Position numbers and translations under genes: made by a program | Source of the DNA: an endosymbiont of Galathealinum brachiosum | GTDB taxonomy: Bacteria; Pseudomonadota; Gammaproteobacteria; SZUA-229 | Reading direction: 5' to 3' | Assembly: GCA_003349885.1 (NCBI GenBank) | Contig: QFXC01000013.1 | Location: 186,001-250,000, forward strand | DNA length: 64,000 nt | Shown here: one piece after another, positions 12,001 to 17,852 of the stretch | How positions within the stretch are numbered: position 1 is the first letter of the stretch | Layout: every line of letters starts with the position of its first letter | Notes under the pieces: generated by a model | What the model was told of the DNA's origin: nothing | The model's database searches: none | Seen by the model: only the letters and a program-made list of their open reading frames with translations

Positions 12001-13188
12001 TCCCAGATCTTCATATAGAATGACATTGTCTAAAGAAATACCACCAATATTCTCGGCAGTTAGTCTCACTGTACCTAAACCACATAACTCACAGAAACTG
12101 TTCACAAGATCGTGGGTAAGCTGCAATGAATCTGTAAGACTAAAATCTACTTCTGCAAAACCACTGCCACTTACACCGGTACGCTCTTCTACCGATGCGT
12201 TATTATTCATCACGGGACAGCTTGTGCTTGTGGTAACAACCGATGCTTCAGATGTAATAGTAAGGTTTACCTCCTGCCCGGCGGCCAGGTATTCAAATGT
12301 ATATTGATTGCCCGTTAGTGAACCGGGCGGTAAACCTGGAGCTGCAACAGGAGCAATAAGAGGAGTGGGTGGAGCAGGTATTAAGTTAGCTCCCAATAAA
12401 TCGGTAAGCTCTACATCAAACATACCACTGGAAGCCAGATTTCTAATCAATACATTGAAAATGACCGGCTCACCGTTTGCTGCAACCGTGGTAGTTGCAG
12501 TTTTAATCACCTGTAACTCAAGCGCGTTGACTGGATTGACCTGAATACTTTCAGAAATAGGCGGGAGTATTACCTGATTATTATTATTTGTTTCATTATA
12601 AGTAAAGTTAAACGTGACATCCTGTAATCCGGTGGGTGCAAAGGTAACCTGATCATTAGTCGTTAAACCTAAGTGAAACTCATAAGTACAACCTGCATCA
12701 ATATCCGTATTATTTGGCACATCAAAGACAATTAACGCACCCGTCCCTCCCGGCTGCCTTGCATTAAAGCTTAAATCAGCACAGGCACCTGCTGTTGCAT
12801 CAGCCTGAACAACCATAGTGGATGTAGGCAGCCTGAAACCGGCGGGAACATTAACACTAATATCTATATCAAATGCAGTGTTTGCTGCACCAGCACCTGC
12901 GGCATTAACGACCGTTAATATAAAATCATCACCGCCATCGGGTTGAGGAAAAAGAGTTGCGGGGCTACCGGTGGGGTCACCGTCTGTAACTTCACGAACC
13001 CCGTCCCAGGTTCCCGCTGAATCCATCGACGCATTTCCACGGGCGGGGTCAGCAGATTCAAATGAAGTAGAAAGGTTTAAACTGGCAACTGCATAGACAT
13101 TTTCTACAGACAATAAAAAAACCGCACCGATAATTACGCTAGTAATCAGTACAGAATCCCTAATCCTTGTCATTGTTTCTAAAAACAT
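1..13188 (-). CDS. Giant secreted DUF11-type repeat protein (3' end beyond window)
   Basis: A single minus-strand frame stays open from the ATG at 13188 to the left edge, at least 4396 residues, with no stop before the edge. The N-terminus is a Sec signal peptide: basic start, hydrophobic stretch about residues 13-27, likely cleavage after VYA at 31-33. The rest is beta-rich Asp/Asn/Thr-rich sequence with about two dozen recurring blocks of the form PGD-x-L-x-Y-T-[VI]-x-[VI] followed by x-N-x-G and LTD-like turns, as in DUF11/isopeptide-type surface domains. Three clear consecutive copies have their Gly at residues 3717, 3876 and 4040, a period near 160. An EF-hand-like loop lies at residues 1396-1407. 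The last visible 40 residues start an SdrD-B-like domain (ATLSGSLWHDANLDE, then ALDGWEVEIYFG). An AGAAG-like stretch precedes the ATG; a second ATG lies five codons in. It is probably an adhesin or surface-layer-like protein. The function and the anchoring signal cannot be seen here. Confidence 0.85.
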   Translation of the reverse strand, partial: MFLETMTRIRDSVLITSVIIGAVFLLSVENVYAVASLNLSTSFESADPARGNASMDSAGTWDGVREVTDGDPTGSPATLFPQPDGGDDFILTVVNAAGAGAANTAFDIDISVNVPAGFRLPTSTMVVQADATAGACADLSFNARQPGGTGALIVFDVPNNTDIDAGCTYEFHLGLTTNDQVTFAPTGLQDVTFNFTYNETNNNNQVILPPISESIQVNPVNALELQVIKTATTTVAANGEPVIFNVLIRNLASSGMFDVELTDLLGANLIPAPPTPLIAPVAAPGLPPGSLTGNQYTFEYLAAGQEVNLTITSEASVVTTSTSCPVMNNNASVEERTGVSGSGFAEVDFSLTDSLQLTHDLVNSFCELCGLGTVRLTAENIGGISLDNVILYEDLGSSGLTFVPGTVFISIDGGPLVPAANPEPDPLDAANQQRFRWTPALVPELTLIDSPFAVTPTAPVSIEFVFQVQRITGLSEEQLVFENRNIQPEADYDLSCNNVAQAVTGALVELPIRQPHPQVTKLGRNVDAGMAVGDYAPLVAGHIEDSIIWRVETQNTGLAGLEDLEMDDFITGGNFDINWVCNSEATATAAAAVISSGSTPAGCIPATAGPFASSVPNLDIDDTTDGPASTSASGFGNPNNDEPVTYVDVAPNSASAFIYYVGRIQSACSLNPTNTANIEWGCEGDGDSGGLFTPASNNGVTPAFNIESIAIFNAQVDTAGLDIQQAVTGVNTAQPVGSTGFVTIQITNLTGSTIRDLVIQDILPVGQYVVDSTFTPTAVVTPAFGAYDGMIDTITSDIDTTPANLLNNIEPTFTLTSSTQRAVSTVAGDDRNLLREGDVLTLQFRIVLIEASRYDLAADINVAPEVQADNTDPDSDFSISNTVTVDYSNICSPVNSPQAIDTQSFPVDVEDLDVDISDALFILTNDVNTPLTLNVLLTNNGGHDADNHVTYVTFGQAMTVQTIAPGCGVAPVANPPPHPLLNTPAFIPASASVYACDRGVLAPGVTETFSFDVIKNTVGSPLDDLTFRADVVGEVTLSDGAALTLPAPASLAITTPNQQLANNYTLDSIRSRVLGFNLTHTVWYCTESGTAEPFTPTQFDDFLAYPLPVELDTQIGEDCHSFIESGGWFGFLTPGFDLIAIRDIEVTAGMEGVPAVNGGQGLGLIPFAGATVYDFHDTDQDTVANPTPDVILNGVNGGASTTSLDQSPIVWQHNNNAGQDITEKDKFFRVNYKTRLLNDDVDLAYPVPGGFNQNLHGRISSNIVTTSFHAIFEDDTSAINIDLLVDETTPFPGYPVQAVRQIDLTDVEPNLLVTKTVCNETVTLSQENHNLGTSCSTYQQTLNNGDTNDSYVYRISLINESPTTPGRSPAYDVVVTDVLDASDLMLIEDFLTDNLDNDGDGDIDEADEGTILTDNILDNGNPAQIEFDFNDVNTVTAAANRSLLQIDAGQEVLLYYRVNPSDAIAPLQPLTNVVSTSYDSLVGDSGNQNTPQLLNTENTSPNETGRARIYTAIDNNAIVRMLPLQSQPKIITATSNTPLTADPSPQNQSVVVGEEVRYELQAIIPVTDLDDFVITDELPHGMRCVATNYPAINLTTDPAYTGASFSPGGPITPVCTRGTPGTAQRDVIVWNFGNQEVRSGPVGGFDFRVDFVARVENTTVTVDPDATVDDATFVNECALLNGGSLGSGAVTAPTACSSDPTLARLTYTETFSTGSSNTETINYAAQRLVLREPQVVITKEFLPVVNADAQDVLTVNVSVVNNGTAPAYNVQILDDLSLVKFNYVLNSEATSGLPDASVPDFVDLALSNDQPVFNWDNPASAGYQLDPGESVSFVFEVEVDRVAQGPQLTTDPHEVEPHDVILNNLEVRWTSLPDLNTALNVSGAIAADGEPLGMRNGQLTGVAPVSTDPPNNYNNNNTSSVEVPSLVFSKTDLNPAVPPQPDTVTIGEHKQFELVIGFPEGITNALTVVDDLNVTGLNYVIENEPGFEITYDFTDIFSINSTDITAMAAADVEALFTAFPDDGDVSGLGTATWNIGSVDTEAEDDQLTNANNPSITINYFARVDNDVNTNAGSTLQNSANLTYNNVDPAGGFTQTTNLQTVVEPQLIVTRTVVNTTKPVPLVPVNPPDAGDVLEYTIEIRHDPAVAVALQSTAFDLNIQENLPIGVSLTGVPVITIDGNPVGDVTPLAGVNTLAWGRTNTSITPGGDETLDLVFDQVNDTGEVLVLTYSVTVDAIVQPNQDLNGTVVVDWTSLQDASPLERTGPGGAACTIVDQNDYCVSDDAPLLVPNPAIITKTADNDTFDDVNYSTANDGVLRIGDTVEYTLTFNLNEGTTANVVLEDTLPAGMIYFSLVSVNGDTGTGVAPNRTFSDAAVPFTYVGGDIDEAVDVSVVGNVATFTIGNVIADSDNVLTNNEFVVIYTAQVVQGILAQSPTTVALANSINLNHDDVNGAQAVTPQSNSIESITARQPQILLTDITKERYLTAAFTGTLIPSGSPAASGSTIYYRLQACNSGDAPAYDVVIVDDLDPVPGVVIPPLPASNEFDLGSVSVPVVRVNNVLATEGALADYTYVLAGSVMTFTFNGIELPPGNSCIEIDYSVDVDAGLAGGNSWDNSFLVDSYASINASDVNVDIVAQREIYTDDIGPVLFNQHNINPIEDLSKTFTDINRPDVNPAPITARDPTFAAVGELITYQIIVPDTGMNGTMHNVEVIDDMDPSLSLESVTLVSAVTTDYGFDLPLTETISFTGRGTNQVRIQLDGPLIGLERATINVVARVDNNVNANQATPAFGNGARFEFANSDGGTKILGGSGLTSVINDVSIVEPQMDITLPSPPNNGPRIEVNNLTKPSATDPPDAGDILEYTVTYTFLGGAANDLFSDAYDVSFTSDVGSGLEFLNNVSTSHGTISAPNRTGNVLTWNVANGTDIDVPEGVTATIVYQLQVSDSALANQTLTNSTVIRWTSLDDDITDEGGERNGNGGLNDYFSPTLVTSVITTDTNVFNKAYLSDTSPQLNVLNIPSDVRIGDVVDYQITLNLQEGTSAAVELRDTLPQGLQFEGIVTINGLDDSGDNDFDPNPAFNFIHPVYTQATASVSGDPNTGSSVVTWTLGDLTNTGFAAAPDDGNNDFVIVYRTRVLDHPTLQPISNPLSNIPLLNAIVFDYGINGGVTQSQNDSETITLQQPNLSVVKDSTQEFGDVNIVAQELITYTVDITNNGQSPAYDVLLEDTLPVGLRKGVITVLDTQVPIGTDVPDLNPVYDPLIDPTTGPATGLVKWNFDNGGPYSIPVGETLRLVFQVAADDDIGAGLTSIVNNATATRYYSFDNNSTPVNGVVTGVREVYGPSDTALSLTTLITPAPTALEKANTVLTASIGVPFSYTITVPGTPVGSALFDVRILDDLQPLSPNVELIFVDVQKVSPAGTWVPVNTGTPTNIVIEDITNGIDISANEQAVIELTVVLRNHTNNQNGDTFSNVASYTFNSGDNNVGSQADGGSDSDVAMTVVEPTELTLQKTGLGGTGAVGNPVIMQFGVPEPFVLDVQNIGAGPAYDITVTDLLSKPATGGGMCDTSPVVLNAQVFAADGITPVSNLLLEGTDFVTVYNPAPVCTFVISMTSADAELLPLNRLIINYEMHLDVGNLNGSLLNNVAAASQWFSADTPTGVVTGEIRSYDRVSSTVSPGTINVVDFEDVAQILVQAPELVIEKRVFDTVTNAQAFTAEPGDDIRYEITISNVGPIAAANFSLTDEADRLNGLGFFVPGTMAQINVSQPTADISNTDINAGNNAAGILDVRNLNLSELAGGNDSLVIDFEMTLQAVIDGGLIVENQAEVELVGFNTLLSDDPDITGVDNPTRTIIGSTPTFRLLKTSQDITGDANVLDAGDILRYTITAQNIGAENSINTLLRDQIPANTAYVANTTTLNGSPVVDIVAGVTPLQDGILINALEDLTPGNMRADGLATTNIATITFDVLVDVNVVNGTVVSNQAFVGGDGFGSGPFSEQHSDDPDTEIFGDPTRDVVGNVAIIDAQATVELIVDGTVIEQVDPGDTLRYTVTISNSGTIPATSVQLFDTVSSSVPLLVNGVPVDTDYVQDSTFLNGVLLADISGNSPLIFNTGIDISSADQTPPVQGDVNADGILSAGQSAILIYDVIVDAASVSGDVIINQLQVVSAEFPDEFTDADGNDLNGDQPTETIVGNSQLLSISKDVFVVGGGTAQPGAMLEYFVRVENIGNSSIDLSSGSPQVLKLFDNIDQADLTYVPGSARLNGVVDPNLVFSSPRLVVNYDDSKRATSTTYMFEPGDQFTVRYLAQINTAAQQGTNIINTVAVDWGAPSLLPVDNSTLISCSDFTQNVDACASVGLAVGGAPGVATLSGSLWHDANLDESRDTVERALDGWEVEIYFGA

Positions 13189-13785
13189 CTATTCTTCTTT
13201 TATATTTGCCAAATCCAGTTTTCCCTCTTTTATCAATTAGTTACCGCGCCAATGATACATCTTTACACTCCCTGATTCTGTGAAAACATACTCAAAAAAG
13301 AATATTAATATTTATTTTAGATAAACCGTATAAGTTATTGTTTTTTAGGAAGTTTAGTATATGTATGCCATGTAAACCAGTTTTATTTAACCACTTTTAG
13401 ATATTTATTCTACTTACACTAGAAAAAGACAACACTCGTACGCTTTTTGTAAATTCACCGCCAGATAAGCACTCATAGCAAAAACTAAATAAATACTCTG
13501 ATAATCAGTTTAAATTATGGAACACTTTTTTATCATTAGCTGATCAAATCACGACAACCGACATTCAAAAAACACCTTATTATAATTAATTCACTAACAT
13601 TGGATATTTAAACAGGAAATCTGGATACTGCAGAGATAGCTCACTACAGAACTGATATATAAGAGCAGGAATCCGAAACACTAGCACTACAAAACCGTAT
13701 AGAATTATCTGTTACTACGTACATATAAAAATAGATATTTAAAATCACCCCTGCACAGCGCCTAAAAACACTTTCACTAACTTTT
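13189..13785. other. Intergenic region upstream of the giant gene
   Basis: About 600 AT-rich bases between the AgmX-like gene and the giant gene, both on the minus strand. I see no convincing gene; a 69-codon minus-strand frame at 13644-13853 overlaps the end of the AgmX-like gene and has no recognisable content. No intrinsic terminator follows the upstream gene. TATACT-like boxes occur (for example near 13360 on the minus strand), but none has a good -35 partner, so the promoter of the giant gene is not assigned. Confidence 0.5.
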
Positions 13786-15147
13786 CTAAGTTGCAGGCAG
13801 GAAGTCAATTGGATATAAAATTGTAATCGCAGGAACACCTTCTTTTGCACCAAAATTGAATTTCTTCACGCGCTCAACAATTTTCTTCTCAAGCGCTGGT
13901 GCTTCCATATCACTTGATTCCAGACTACAGGCTGAAACCTTACCATTTGTCTCTATCGTCAACTTAAGCACTAACTTGCCTTGCAGAGTCGGGTTCTTGC
14001 GTAATTCACGATTATATATTCGATAAAGCGCGGCTTTATATCGATCGAATACAATTTGAATCTCTTCATCAGTTCTTGATGGGCCAGGCCCATCACTAAG
14101 CGGACGCTCTTCACCAAAGAAATCGCTACCAATTGCACTTTCAACTCGAGAAAATCCTACGCCACCGATACTCTTACCACCACTACCGGTATTTCGACTC
14201 AATGAAGATGTACTGATGCCACCTGAAGCCCCTTCAGCCTGTGCAGTCACTAACGAACGACTGACTTTACGAGCCTTCTGACCTTTATTGCTTAATCGGG
14301 CCTGCGAACCTAATTTCTGATCAACAGAACTATCCATCAATTCAGAGAAGTTGTCCTTAAATGCAAGTAAACCAGCTGTTTCTGCTACTTTACGCGCTTT
14401 TTTAGCCTTCTCGGTTTTGGGCTTAGGCACATCTTTTCTTGGTTTCTTGTCTTTCTTATCCAGCTTTTCAAGTTTAGGCTGTACTTTAGGCGGTGGCGGT
14501 GGTGGTTGTTTTTTCACCATTAATTTGGCCAGACGCTCAGGCACCTCTGTTAATTCATCACGGGTTTGTAGCGGTAAATCCCATAACGGAATGAGATAAC
14601 CTAGAACCAGTGTAAACAACAGCGTGATTAGCATTATCTTACGGAAACGTTTTTCATCATCACCCTGTGTCGTCCATGGCATTATCATTGGACGATAAGG
14701 ATGCACTGTCATTTCACGTTCAATGACAAATTCAGTAAGTCTCTCTTCTGCTCGCTCCTGAACAACAAGAATTTCTTCATGCAGAATATTAATCTGAGCT
14801 ATAACGCTCTGAATATCTTCTTTAATTAATTCACGGTGCTTCTGTACACCCTTAACTTTTTCATCGTAATTAATAACCAGGTTATCTACACGATGATAAT
14901 GAGCCATAGACTCTTCTACATCACAACCTTCACCCCAGAAAAGACAGGCTCCTCCCAGTTTATTTAATTTATCAAGTCGATCACTAATTTCGCTGAGTAG
15001 AATATATTGCTGTCTATCCTGAAATAAATCTTCGAGCTCAATATCCACCAGGCGCAGTTGGTTCTCCAGCTCTGCAATCCGGTGTTGTGCTTTATCAATC
15101 TTCTGATTGATGACAGCTTGTTGCTCGGAGACTTCTTTATCAACCAA
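13786..15147 (-). CDS. TonB-like energy-transducing protein with AgmX/PglI-type C-terminus
   Basis: 453 residues. Residues about 10-60 and 95-145 are charged, heptad-like coiled coil, probably cytoplasmic, interrupted by a short Gly/Trp segment with two cysteines (C68, C75). A single membrane helix follows at about 171-188, then a PPPPPP run at 215-220 and a Lys/Pro-rich spacer, as in TonB/TolA-type proteins that span the periplasm. The last 90 residues (YKAALYRIYNREL, then GKLVLKLTIETNGKV and a final ILYPIDF) match the C-terminal domain of the gliding proteins AgmX/PglI, a TonB-like fold. It is last in the operon after exbB-exbD-exbD, so it probably couples the proton channel to periplasmic partners. 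The start is a TTG, in frame with and only four codons after the exbD stop, with a TAAGG ribosome site. The alternative reading is a TonB homologue, but no TonB-dependent receptor is nearby. No direct evidence for gliding. Confidence 0.7.
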   Translation of the reverse strand: MVDKEVSEQQAVINQKIDKAQHRIAELENQLRLVDIELEDLFQDRQQYILLSEISDRLDKLNKLGGACLFWGEGCDVEESMAHYHRVDNLVINYDEKVKGVQKHRELIKEDIQSVIAQINILHEEILVVQERAEERLTEFVIEREMTVHPYRPMIMPWTTQGDDEKRFRKIMLITLLFTLVLGYLIPLWDLPLQTRDELTEVPERLAKLMVKKQPPPPPPKVQPKLEKLDKKDKKPRKDVPKPKTEKAKKARKVAETAGLLAFKDNFSELMDSSVDQKLGSQARLSNKGQKARKVSRSLVTAQAEGASGGISTSSLSRNTGSGGKSIGGVGFSRVESAIGSDFFGEERPLSDGPGPSRTDEEIQIVFDRYKAALYRIYNRELRKNPTLQGKLVLKLTIETNGKVSACSLESSDMEAPALEKKIVERVKKFNFGAKEGVPAITILYPIDFLPAT

Positions 15148-15159
15148 CTTAATAAAACC

Positions 15160-15675
15160 TTATGAGTCTGTTTGTGTTTCGGTTTGTGATGCTTTTTGAA
15201 TAACTGCCAGAGAAATTTTCCCATAACCTGCAGCTGTACAACTGGACATTACTTTTTTCAACAATTTAAACGGTATCGTTTTATCTGCCAGAACGGTTAC
15301 TTCTTTACTTTCTGAAACTGTTTTCGTACTTACACCAATTACATTTTCACGTTGCAGTACTAGCTCTGCCTGAATCGCAGGTATAACTGAAGACTTAAGC
15401 GCTAACGCTTCTTCCGTCGTTATCACCGGCTCACCCATAATCATTATTGCCTGTGATGTAACCAGGACAACTACGGTTTCACGTGGTTTTTTCTCAACAA
15501 CAGAATCCGGTAATGTGATTTGTTTGGGCGGCTCCATCACTTCTGTAGACGACGAATTAACCAGTAAAAAGAAAACCAGAATAGTGAAAATATCCATCAG
15601 AGACACCAGATTCAAACCTGGTGATTTCTTCTTGGAGCGCCCCATACGCTTCATTCGGCGAGAATTCTGTCTCAT
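15160..15675 (-). CDS. ExbD/TolR-type stator subunit (second copy, Asp retained)
   Basis: 171 residues. A basic N-terminus is followed by one membrane helix (about 23-41, SLMDIFTILVFFLLV) and a periplasmic domain, the ExbD/TolR layout. D28 lies where E. coli ExbD has its essential Asp25, the proton carrier of this family. The periplasmic part is longer than in classical ExbD and ends in a Gln/Thr-rich tail. Its start overlaps the stop of the other exbD gene by 4 nt (ATGA), indicating translational coupling. It probably pairs with the first ExbD copy and the ExbB-like channel to energise the AgmX-like protein. The family call is secure; the specific partner is inferred from the operon. Confidence 0.8.
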   Translation of the reverse strand: MRQNSRRMKRMGRSKKKSPGLNLVSLMDIFTILVFFLLVNSSSTEVMEPPKQITLPDSVVEKKPRETVVVLVTSQAIMIMGEPVITTEEALALKSSVIPAIQAELVLQRENVIGVSTKTVSESKEVTVLADKTIPFKLLKKVMSSCTAAGYGKISLAVIQKASQTETQTDS

Positions 15676-16163
15676 GGTGCATCCCCGATTGAAATATCGG
15701 GAAACAGTGCTACTTTTTCAAAAATACCACTTTCACTTTGCTCCAACTCCACAAGACGAACAGCATCCATTACATGAACCAGTAATTCATATTGAATATC
15801 TGGCTCCATCAGAACCGTTGCATCTGTTTTATCAGGGTAATTTTTTTTGATTTCAAGCAAATGCTTAGACAGCTTTGCAAAATCATACTTATCTTCAACT
15901 TTTGGAAAACGAGCAACAACACGCCTTCCATTGCCAATTTCAAGACCTTTCTCTCGCACTATTACTTCTATATTAAGCTTTATTTTTGACGGCGCATTCG
16001 CGCCACTGGATGTTGGTAAATTCAACTCCAGGATAGTTACACGAGAAAATACCGCCGTAATTAACAGAAAAGGAATCAGTACTACCATTAAATTAAGAAA
16101 GGTAGTGATATCCATTTCTGGAACTTCTTTATCCGTACGACGGTAGCGTGTTTTTCTAGCCAT
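15672..16163 (-). CDS. ExbD/TolR-type stator subunit (first copy, Asp replaced by Asn)
   Basis: 163 residues with a basic N-terminus, one membrane helix (about 19-40) and a periplasmic alpha/beta domain, as in ExbD/TolR. Aligning DITTFLNLMVVLIPFLL with the E. coli ExbD helix puts N24 at the position of the conserved proton-binding Asp25. This copy therefore probably cannot carry protons, whereas the next gene keeps the Asp. Its ATG overlaps the exbB stop by one base (TAATG). Together the two ExbD genes suggest a heterodimeric stator inside an ExbB-type pentamer. The residue assignment is by eye but gap-free. Confidence 0.8.
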   Translation of the reverse strand: MARKTRYRRTDKEVPEMDITTFLNLMVVLIPFLLITAVFSRVTILELNLPTSSGANAPSKIKLNIEVIVREKGLEIGNGRRVVARFPKVEDKYDFAKLSKHLLEIKKNYPDKTDATVLMEPDIQYELLVHVMDAVRLVELEQSESGIFEKVALFPDISIGDAP

Positions 16164-16822
16164 TATTTTGCAGCCAGAGCAGCTTGACGTTTAGCAAATT
16201 CAGAAATTATATTCAATGTTTTAACTGAAACCATTTCCAGGCTATCTACAATTTCACCTGTTCTGGCTGTTAATAATGCATGGGTAATTAACAATGGAAT
16301 ACCCGCCATCAAACCAAATGCTGTGGTATTCATTGCAACCGAAATACTGGCAGAAAGAAGATCTGCTTTTTCAGCTGGATTAGCGTTAGCAACCGCATTA
16401 AAAGCCTCAATCAAACCCATAATAGTACCTAAGAGACCTAACAATGTAGAGATATTGGAAAACAGGGCCACATAGGGCGTACGTTTTTCAAGCTGCGGAA
16501 TTATCTCCATCATGCTCTCTTCCATTGCTATTTCAATATCATCACGTCTACGCACGGACCCCTGTCGTGCAAGCCCCATATTTAATAAACTTGCTATAGT
16601 AGATGTATCATCAGCTATTAGCTCACGCGCTTTATCAAAGTCACCCTCTTCAAGCATAGGGTGCACCTCATCCCAAACCTTACGATTTGCTCGAGAAACA
16701 CTACCCAGTTTGATGAATCGCTCAGTCGCTATTGCCAAACCGATCGCAAATACGATCAAAATTGGATACATGAATGCACCACCGGTTTGAAAAAATCGTA
16801 CCATGGTTTCAATAACTTCCAT
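16163..16822 (-). CDS. ExbB/TolQ/MotA-family proton channel
   Basis: 219 residues, the usual ExbB/TolQ length. Membrane helices lie at about 17-33, 117-145 and 158-185, with a cytoplasmic loop between the first and second. The family signatures are visible: LGLLGTIMGLIEAF in helix 2 and SVAMNTTAFGLMAGIP in helix 3, with the Thr residues that line the proton path. It would form the inner-membrane pore that powers the downstream ExbD and AgmX-like proteins. GAGG lies 8 nt before the ATG. A gap of about 115 bases separates it from the upstream small gene, the largest gap inside this operon, so an internal promoter is possible but none was identified. Confidence 0.85.
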   Translation of the reverse strand: MEVIETMVRFFQTGGAFMYPILIVFAIGLAIATERFIKLGSVSRANRKVWDEVHPMLEEGDFDKARELIADDTSTIASLLNMGLARQGSVRRRDDIEIAMEESMMEIIPQLEKRTPYVALFSNISTLLGLLGTIMGLIEAFNAVANANPAEKADLLSASISVAMNTTAFGLMAGIPLLITHALLTARTGEIVDSLEMVSVKTLNIISEFAKRQAALAAK

Positions 16823-16937
16823 TATGTTTTCCTCATTGTGTTTACATGTTTAATGAAAAACATGCAGAAATTTCTAATAAGTTTAGCACTGTATATACAA
16901 ACTGTCTTTTTTAAGACCAAAAACAGACGCTTAGCAA

Positions 16938-17255
16938 TTATTTTGTATGACTTAATTCATAGAAATCAAGCTCTCGCATAAAGACTTCTTTATCAATCGG
17001 GCGCATTGAGTCATCAAGCAAACCAGAAGTTAAACTTGACCTGACACCCACCTCAGAATTCTTCCAGGGCACTATATAAAGTGATTTCGGTGCTTCTTTA
17101 TTACCTATAATGGAAATACCGGACAATTCCTTTACTCCATTATCTTTCTTTGCACTTTTTTTAGCCACATCAGATTTTGATTTATCCTCTGCGAATACAA
17201 CTGACACAGACAAACAAAAAAGAAAAGTAAGAGTTATTTTTTTTAATAAATTCAT
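16938..17255 (-). CDS. Small secreted protein of unknown function
   Basis: About 105 residues from the ATG at 17255 (AGG 7-8 nt upstream); a TTG two codons earlier is less likely. A clear Sec signal peptide ends in VFA-E near residue 23, followed by a Lys/Ser-rich stretch and a short C-terminal domain containing IVPWKNSEVG and a final FYELSHTK. I do not recognise the family. It sits 9 bases after the TPR lipoprotein gene and before the exbB-like gene, so it is probably a periplasmic accessory of the same machine. Confidence 0.7.
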   Translation of the reverse strand: MNLLKKITLTFLFCLSVSVVFAEDKSKSDVAKKSAKKDNGVKELSGISIIGNKEAPKSLYIVPWKNSEVGVRSSLTSGLLDDSMRPIDKEVFMRELDFYELSHTK

Positions 17256-17264
17256 AATCAAGAC

Positions 17265-17852
17265 CTACTTTATCCGTCTACTAAGATCAGCAACCCATAT
17301 CTTCATAATTTTATTATCTGGTTGTAAATCCAGATAATGCTCATACTGCTTAAGTGCGCAGGGAAAATCACGCATATATAACTCACAGAGAATACCCAGA
17401 TTTTTCACCACTGGTAAATAATCAGGGTGTTCAGTTAACGCATTGGTATAAGCTTTCCTGGCATCTGCAAAACGACCTTTTTTTCTATACAACAAACCCA
17501 GTTGATTATTTGCGACCGGATGTGTCAATTCAATTTTGAGCGCCATTAGCAAAAATTTTTCAGCCTTTTCATCATCACCTTTTTTATCATAAGCCATCCC
17601 TAAATTGACATATGGAGCGGGCACCCTGCCTTCTTGCGCTATAACCTTTTTTAGCAACATAATCGCCTGATCGTATTCCTCTGATCTCAGGTGGGAAAGC
17701 GCAGAATTAAAATCGTCCTCAATATCTGAATCTATTTCCACCAATTCAGGTTTTATTTTTTTATCTAATGCAGATGGTTTTGTTGATTCCATGACACATG
17801 ACATCAGACTTACAACAAGAAAACAAATCGATAAAATCTTAAAAAAACTCAT
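17265..17852 (-). CDS. TPR lipoprotein (195 aa)
   Basis: The N-terminus is a lipoprotein signal with lipobox LMSC at residues 16-19, so the mature protein is probably anchored to a membrane by C19. Residues about 45-190 hold at least four TPR units (for example PAPYVNLGMAYDKKGDDEKA and HPVANNQLGLLYRKKGRFAD). The ATG directly abuts the stop of the preceding 1090-residue TPR gene (TAA ATG), so the two are translationally linked. Small TPR lipoproteins of this kind occur in Agl-Glt-like and PilF-like envelope machines; here it is probably an outer-membrane-side scaffold. Specific orthology is not established. Confidence 0.8.
   Translation of the reverse strand: MSFFKILSICFLVVSLMSCVMESTKPSALDKKIKPELVEIDSDIEDDFNSALSHLRSEEYDQAIMLLKKVIAQEGRVPAPYVNLGMAYDKKGDDEKAEKFLLMALKIELTHPVANNQLGLLYRKKGRFADARKAYTNALTEHPDYLPVVKNLGILCELYMRDFPCALKQYEHYLDLQPDNKIMKIWVADLSRRIK

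Noticed and set aside
1..13188. Tandem repeats in the giant gene as a CRISPR or satellite array
   Set aside because: Periodicity is at the protein level (about 160 residues) with diverged DNA; there are no identical short repeats with regular spacers.
13644..13853. 69-codon minus-strand frame downstream of the AgmX-like gene
   Set aside because: It overlaps the coding end of that gene in another frame, has no ribosome site and no recognisable features.
13786..16822. Classical TonB-ExbB-ExbD iron-uptake system
   Set aside because: No TonB-dependent receptor or siderophore gene is present; two ExbD copies, large TPR proteins and an AgmX/PglI-type C-terminus fit an Agl-Glt-like machine better, though the function is unproven.
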